From Holophagales bacterium (GTDB lineage Bacteria; Acidobacteriota; Holophagae; Holophagales; Holophagaceae), in contig JAITFL010000117.1 of the NCBI GenBank assembly GCA_031281385.1, forward strand, positions 1 through 8,259: DNA of 8,259 nt, read 5' to 3'. The translations under genes and the position numbers were made by a program. Below are positions 4,887 through 8,259 of this stretch, piece after piece. Positions within the stretch are counted from its first letter, which is position 1. The number at the start of each line of letters is the position of its first letter. The notes below the pieces were generated by a model. The model was not told the DNA's origin and searched no databases. It saw only the letters and a list, made by a program, of their open reading frames with translations.

Positions 4887-5366
4887 ATGGCGATCTTTGA
4901 AGGCCAGCTACAAGTTAATAGAAATGACCGGCTCGCGCTTGTTTATCCAAGGTTCAACGAGTTCATCGTTGACAGGCTCGTCGAGGGGGCGGTGGACTGC
5001 ATCAGGCGCCACGGCGGGGCAGAGTCCCAGCTAGACCACTACAAAGTGCCAGGTTCATTCGAGCTGCCACAAGTCGCGCTGAGCCTAGCCAAATCCGGCA
5101 ATTATTCTGGCATCCTCTTGCTGGGGGCAGTGATACGCGGCGGCACCCCGCATTTTGACATGATAGCGGCAGAGGTCACAAAGGGCGCGGCCCAGGTTGC
5201 GCTCCAGACGGGCGTGCCCTTAGTCTTTGGCGTGCTGACCACCGACACTGTAGAACAGGCCATAGAGAGAGCAGGCACAAAGATGGGCAACAAGGGCTGG
5301 GAAGCGGCCCAATCTCTGATAGAGATGGTTGACCTGCACAGGACGATGCACAAGAAAGGCAAGTGA
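4887..5366 (+). CDS. ribH: 6,7-dimethyl-8-ribityllumazine synthase
   Basis: A 159-residue cytosolic enzyme of riboflavin synthesis. It condenses 5-amino-6-ribitylaminouracil with 3,4-dihydroxy-2-butanone 4-phosphate to give the lumazine that riboflavin synthase uses. Family landmarks are [11 protein letters not shown] (residues 21-31, substrate-stacking Phe), V-P-G-S-F-E-L-P (54-61), [12 protein letters not shown] (80-91, with the catalytic His at 89), F-G-V-L-T-T-D-T (114-121), E-R-A-G (127-130, with Arg128 at the phosphate site) and N-K-G-W-E-A-A (135-141). The length equals the usual 150-160. I chose ATG 4887 because it matches the family N-terminus. An in-frame TTG at 4824 lies inside the likely promoter and would add 21 unrelated residues. 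The ribosome site is weak: a G-run (4876-4881) with five-base spacing. The stop overlaps the nusB start by one base. Confidence 0.96.
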   Translation: MAIFEGQLQVNRNDRLALVYPRFNEFIVDRLVEGAVDCIRRHGGAESQLDHYKVPGSFELPQVALSLAKSGNYSGILLLGAVIRGGTPHFDMIAAEVTKGAAQVALQTGVPLVFGVLTTDTVEQAIERAGTKMGNKGWEAAQSLIEMVDLHRTMHKKGK

Positions 5367-5857
5367 TGGGAGTTCGCCGCAGGGGCCGCGAATACGCCCT
5401 ACAGATGCTTTTCGCCATGGACTTGACCGAATATAACCCAGATGAAGTGTTTGCCGGTTTTCACGCCATACAAGACCTCAACCACGACGCTTTTTATCAC
5501 GCCCGCCGCATGGTTGACGGCATCTTTTCGCACCTAGAAGAAATTGACAGTGTGCTTGCCAACTGCGCGAAAAATTGGAAGATACCTAGAATGGCCGTTG
5601 TTGACCGCAACCTGCTGAGGCTTGCAATATACGAACTAAAATTTTTGAGCGACGCCCCTTTTCAAATAATCATCAACGAGGCGCTGGAAATAGCAAAAGA
5701 CTTTGGCGACGTGGAAAGCTCGCATTTCATTAATGGCATCCTAGAAACAGCCGCAAGGGAGCTAAGGCCCACAGAGGCTGCCGACAGGGGGGCTAGGAAA
5801 AAAAGAGGAAAAGAACCCGCCGCAGAAGCTGCACCTGAAAATGCTGCGGCAGAATAA
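5366..5857 (+). CDS. nusB: Transcription antitermination factor NusB
   Basis: A 163-residue RNA-binding protein that joins NusE (ribosomal protein S10) on boxA of nascent rRNA and promotes antitermination. The N-terminus G-V-R-R-R-G-R-E-Y-A-L-Q-M-L-F-A-M-D is the arginine-rich boxA-binding helix. Later signatures are N-W-K-I-P-R-M (70-76), D-R-N-L-L-R-L-A-I-Y-E-L (80-91), I-N-E-A-L-E-I-A-K-D-F-G (103-114) and S-S-H-F-I-N-G-I-L (118-126). The core ends near residue 133. Beyond it is a low-complexity tail of about 30 residues (basic, then Ala/Glu-rich) that makes the protein longer than the 139 residues of E. coli. ATG 5366 overlaps the ribH stop (TGATG) and has AAAGG six bases upstream. A GTG at 5363 is also in frame but adds only one residue. 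Tandem stops TAA-TAG end it. Translational coupling to ribH is likely. Confidence 0.95.
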   Translation: MGVRRRGREYALQMLFAMDLTEYNPDEVFAGFHAIQDLNHDAFYHARRMVDGIFSHLEEIDSVLANCAKNWKIPRMAVVDRNLLRLAIYELKFLSDAPFQIIINEALEIAKDFGDVESSHFINGILETAARELRPTEAADRGARKKRGKEPAAEAAPENAAAE

Positions 5858-5891
5858 TAGAGGTCAGGGGCCAGGGATCGGGGCTAGGCGC

Positions 5892-5921
5892 GGCGGCTAT
5901 TTCACCGCCTTGTTAGCCGCC
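5892..5921. terminator. Weak candidate bidirectional hairpin between convergent genes
   Basis: GGCGGCTA (5892-5899) pairs perfectly with TAGCCGCC (5914-5921) around a 14-base loop. An alternative nested stem is GGCGG/CCGCC (5892-5896 and 5905-5909). It covers the stop codon of the minus-strand gene and lies 34 bases after the nusB stop. There is no T-tract on either side, so an intrinsic terminator is uncertain. Confidence 0.25.
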
Positions 5922-8233
5922 TCCCACTGCGCGGCCAGCCCATCGTGTCCCTTGGCCTTTGCGAGCTCAACGATTTTGGATATGTCCTTGAACTTGCCGC
6001 CACATTCCATCACGGCCTTGAATATTTCGTCCGCCTCACCAGGCTTGCCGTCATTCAGGTAGGCCTCAATCAAATAAATCCCAATCCTATCGCCCAATGT
6101 GTTTTTTGTCACCAAAATAATTGCCTCTACATCATCAGGGGCCACTATTCTTTGATAATCCCTCTCCCACGTTGGTTTTAGCAGTGCGACAACCTTGGAC
6201 CAACTGCCATTTTTTTTGCACTCGTGATAATACCCGTCTATGACTGAAATTGGCAGGCCCAGTATGCCGCCATCCGACAACGGGCTAGGCTTCATTCGCT
6301 CTACCAGCGACTCCAGCGAGAGGCCCAGGCCCCCGGCCCTGTTCCAGAATATCCATTGATGCCATAAATTCTCCGCCGATGGTTTGCGTTCCAGCAACGA
6401 TTCGATTTCCGACAACAGCGGCTTGGGCGTTGAATCCATCAACACCTTTATGGTGCCAGAGTCGGCTCGCAAATCCGACAAATTCGGCAAATGAACCAAT
6501 ACGTCTGGATTGCCAAGCCGCACATCATTCAAAAACTTGGTCGCTTCTCTAGCTAGGGATTCACTGCGAACATTGTCTGGCGAATTGGGATTTTTTTCAT
6601 CGTAACGAAGGTCTGTGATCAGCCTGAAAGCCAAAAGAAGCTCGATGCCGGGCGCGCTTCCGTGATCTTCGATGTATTTTCTGTAAAGTTCTATGTCGCT
6701 CTTAATTTCAAAGCGCTTCAAGATTGCCGAAAATACGTCTGCATCTGGCACCGACGTGTCCTGAAACAGTATTCGCCTGTCACTAGAAACCAAGGCCCAT
6801 CTGTCTTCGCCCTCCTTCCAATCAAGCGCACTGCTGGTTATTTGCAACGCTTTAACAGAAGCCTGGGACAATCTTAGTGACAGCTTAGCAAGAACATCCT
6901 GCAAATTTGACTGAAGTGTGCTTCCATAATCTGGGATCAATATTATTGGCTGTCCGCTGTATAGATCATAGAGCATATTTATTGATTGCGCTGGATTTAT
7001 TTGTTCGCCTTTGCCCCACTGCGCGGCCAAATCCTCCATGCCAAGCGAATGCGCTACATCGGCAACGGCAGCGACATTTGCCTTGCCTTTAACTCTTATC
7101 ATTTCATCATAGACGCCATTCGCCCCATCTATGTCGCCCAGCCTCAACAGCGCCTCCAAATGCGGGGCATACACCGTTTTTTCGGGATGGCCTTCGACAG
7201 GCGAGCGACCGCCCAATATCCTAAGGCCCTCTCCGGTGGGTCGCCATTCTGTTTTTGAGGAAGCCGACAAACGCCTAAGGGGCAGCCTTGCCACTTTAGC
7301 AAATTTTATTACAGTGTTCCAATCTTTCCGCTCCTTGGCCTCCCACACCAGCCAAGTGGCCGCTTCCGAGGATGGCAAAGATGTTTCCGGGAATACGACT
7401 GGCTCTATGCCATTGATGAACTTTTCCCACTTGTAGTCGCCCAGGCCCTGCGCCATCCAAAGCCAGATGTTCCACATCGTCGCATTGGTGGGTTCCAGCA
7501 GGATGGCCGATTCCACCTTTGCAATGTGCTTGCGGAATACATCCCGCATCAGCTTGCTGCGCCTCTCTGGCTGAACTTGGCCCAGCACAAAGAAATATAT
7601 GTCTGCGCCCAGCCATGCGCCGCTGAACACTTTGTCTGTCTCGGCTGCCATCACACCCCAAGCCCTCAAATCTGCCCCGTCGTCCAAGTCCTTGTCCGCG
7701 CCATCAGGCATCAGGCGCAGGGCGCGGCCGCGGGCCTCTTTCAGCAAATCCGCCGTTGCGTCCAAGTGCCCAGGGTTCTCTTTCAAAAAATCCCTAACTC
7801 TTCTCAATGGGGTCTTGATGCCCTTGGCGTCCAGCATCTGATCGAATTCTTTGACTGTGGGCGTCTGAATGCCGGACACTATCAATTTGTTTTCGTTGTC
7901 CAACGCGGCCCACCTGATCCTGCCGCCCAGAGCGTAACGCTGCCGCAGCCACCGCTCGAATGAATCAATGTTTGTTATGGACCACAGTTTGGAGTGCCCT
8001 GACTGCCCAGAGGCGTTTTTGAAGCTCTCCCTGCCCAGCAGGTTGAAGCCGTGCCCATAGATTTCATCGGAGCCTATCAATTGCTTCCACTTGGCGGAAT
8101 CCTCGACCTTCCATTCGCCGAGCAGCAATATCTTGTTGCCCTTCTGCATGGACAGGGCGTACTCCATGTCCGACTGCGAGAGCAGCGGAATGGCGAGAGC
8201 AATTGAAATAATCGCAGGAATAAAAAGTTTCAT
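5897..8233 (-). CDS. Exported protein of unknown function with two tandem copies of a ~350-380-residue helical-repeat module
   Basis: This is a complete 778-residue protein. The start is well supported: AGGAGG stands five bases before ATG 8233. Residues 1-20 form a Sec signal peptide (M-K-L-F, then a long hydrophobic run) with no lipobox, so a periplasmic or secreted protein is likely. I do not recognise a named family. Residues about 24-406 and 421-770 are colinear, diverged copies. Matching anchors are K-I-L-L-L/P-I-I-L-I (34 and 429), R-W-A at 107 and 478, the W-rich segment at 251 and 621, and L-A-A-Q-W at 402-406 and 766-770. Each copy begins with a beta/alpha part that could be thioredoxin-like and continues with helix-rich, TPR-like sequence. 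No catalytic Cys pair is seen. The fold assignments are inference. The gene converges on nusB, and its promoter lies outside the window. Confidence 0.85.
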   Translation of the reverse strand: MKLFIPAIISIALAIPLLSQSDMEYALSMQKGNKILLLGEWKVEDSAKWKQLIGSDEIYGHGFNLLGRESFKNASGQSGHSKLWSITNIDSFERWLRQRYALGGRIRWAALDNENKLIVSGIQTPTVKEFDQMLDAKGIKTPLRRVRDFLKENPGHLDATADLLKEARGRALRLMPDGADKDLDDGADLRAWGVMAAETDKVFSGAWLGADIYFFVLGQVQPERRSKLMRDVFRKHIAKVESAILLEPTNATMWNIWLWMAQGLGDYKWEKFINGIEPVVFPETSLPSSEAATWLVWEAKERKDWNTVIKFAKVARLPLRRLSASSKTEWRPTGEGLRILGGRSPVEGHPEKTVYAPHLEALLRLGDIDGANGVYDEMIRVKGKANVAAVADVAHSLGMEDLAAQWGKGEQINPAQSINMLYDLYSGQPIILIPDYGSTLQSNLQDVLAKLSLRLSQASVKALQITSSALDWKEGEDRWALVSSDRRILFQDTSVPDADVFSAILKRFEIKSDIELYRKYIEDHGSAPGIELLLAFRLITDLRYDEKNPNSPDNVRSESLAREATKFLNDVRLGNPDVLVHLPNLSDLRADSGTIKVLMDSTPKPLLSEIESLLERKPSAENLWHQWIFWNRAGGLGLSLESLVERMKPSPLSDGGILGLPISVIDGYYHECKKNGSWSKVVALLKPTWERDYQRIVAPDDVEAIILVTKNTLGDRIGIYLIEAYLNDGKPGEADEIFKAVMECGGKFKDISKIVELAKAKGHDGLAAQWEAANKAVK

Positions 8234-8238
8234 GCCGG

Positions 8239-8244
8239 CCTCCT
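8239..8244 (-). promoter_or_regulatory. Strong ribosome binding site of the 778-residue protein gene
   Basis: On the minus strand this reads AGGAGG, a full match to the Shine-Dalgarno consensus, five bases before the ATG at 8233. It fixes the start and suggests efficient translation. Confidence 0.85.
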
Positions 8245-8259
8245 GTAACCAATTGCAAA

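Noticed and set aside
1..8259. tRNA, rRNA, tmRNA, RNase P or SRP RNA genes
   Set aside because: No T-loop (GGTTCGAnTCC) or other characteristic conserved blocks were found on either strand.

Overview
This window comes from a Gram-negative-type bacterial chromosome. The evidence is a periplasmic cell-wall amidase, several Sec-exported proteins and typical bacterial Shine-Dalgarno sites. The exported VNG-repeat (DUF4097-like) proteins and the large exported helical-repeat protein suggest a non-proteobacterial lineage. An Acidobacteriota relative (Holophagae-like) is my best guess, but this is a low-confidence inference from protein style, with no search behind it.

Layout. Positions 1-219 hold the 3' end of an N-acetylmuramoyl-L-alanine amidase on the plus strand. 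It converges on htpG (Hsp90 chaperone, 242-2125, minus) with only 22 bases between the stop codons. A 185-base AT-rich divergent intergenic region separates htpG from a tandem pair of paralogous exported proteins (2311-3048 and 3112-3888, plus). Both have a Sec signal peptide and a repeated [V]-N-G-[G/S]-[I/V] motif that suggests a beta-solenoid. A probable intrinsic terminator lies between them. Next comes almost 1 kb without a convincing gene (3889-4886). It divides into a perfect 14-base palindrome, a GC-rich block with an 82-base imperfect hairpin, and a cluster of strong hairpins framed by an exact 19-base direct repeat. The ribH-nusB operon (4887-5857, plus) follows, with overlapping stop and start codons. 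It converges on a 778-residue exported protein of unknown function (5897-8233, minus) that is built from two diverged copies of one module of about 350-380 residues.

How the genes relate. ribH (lumazine synthase) and nusB (antitermination factor) form a common housekeeping pair and are probably co-transcribed. htpG and the amidase are housekeeping neighbours with no visible functional link. The tandem VNG-repeat proteins are a lineage-specific duplication, and the duplicated unit includes the leader as well as the gene. No mobile-element transposase, phage gene, CRISPR array, tRNA or rRNA is visible.

The parts most worth a second look are the hairpin cluster upstream of ribH, the tandem paralogs with patchy near-identity, and the internal duplication of the 778-residue protein.
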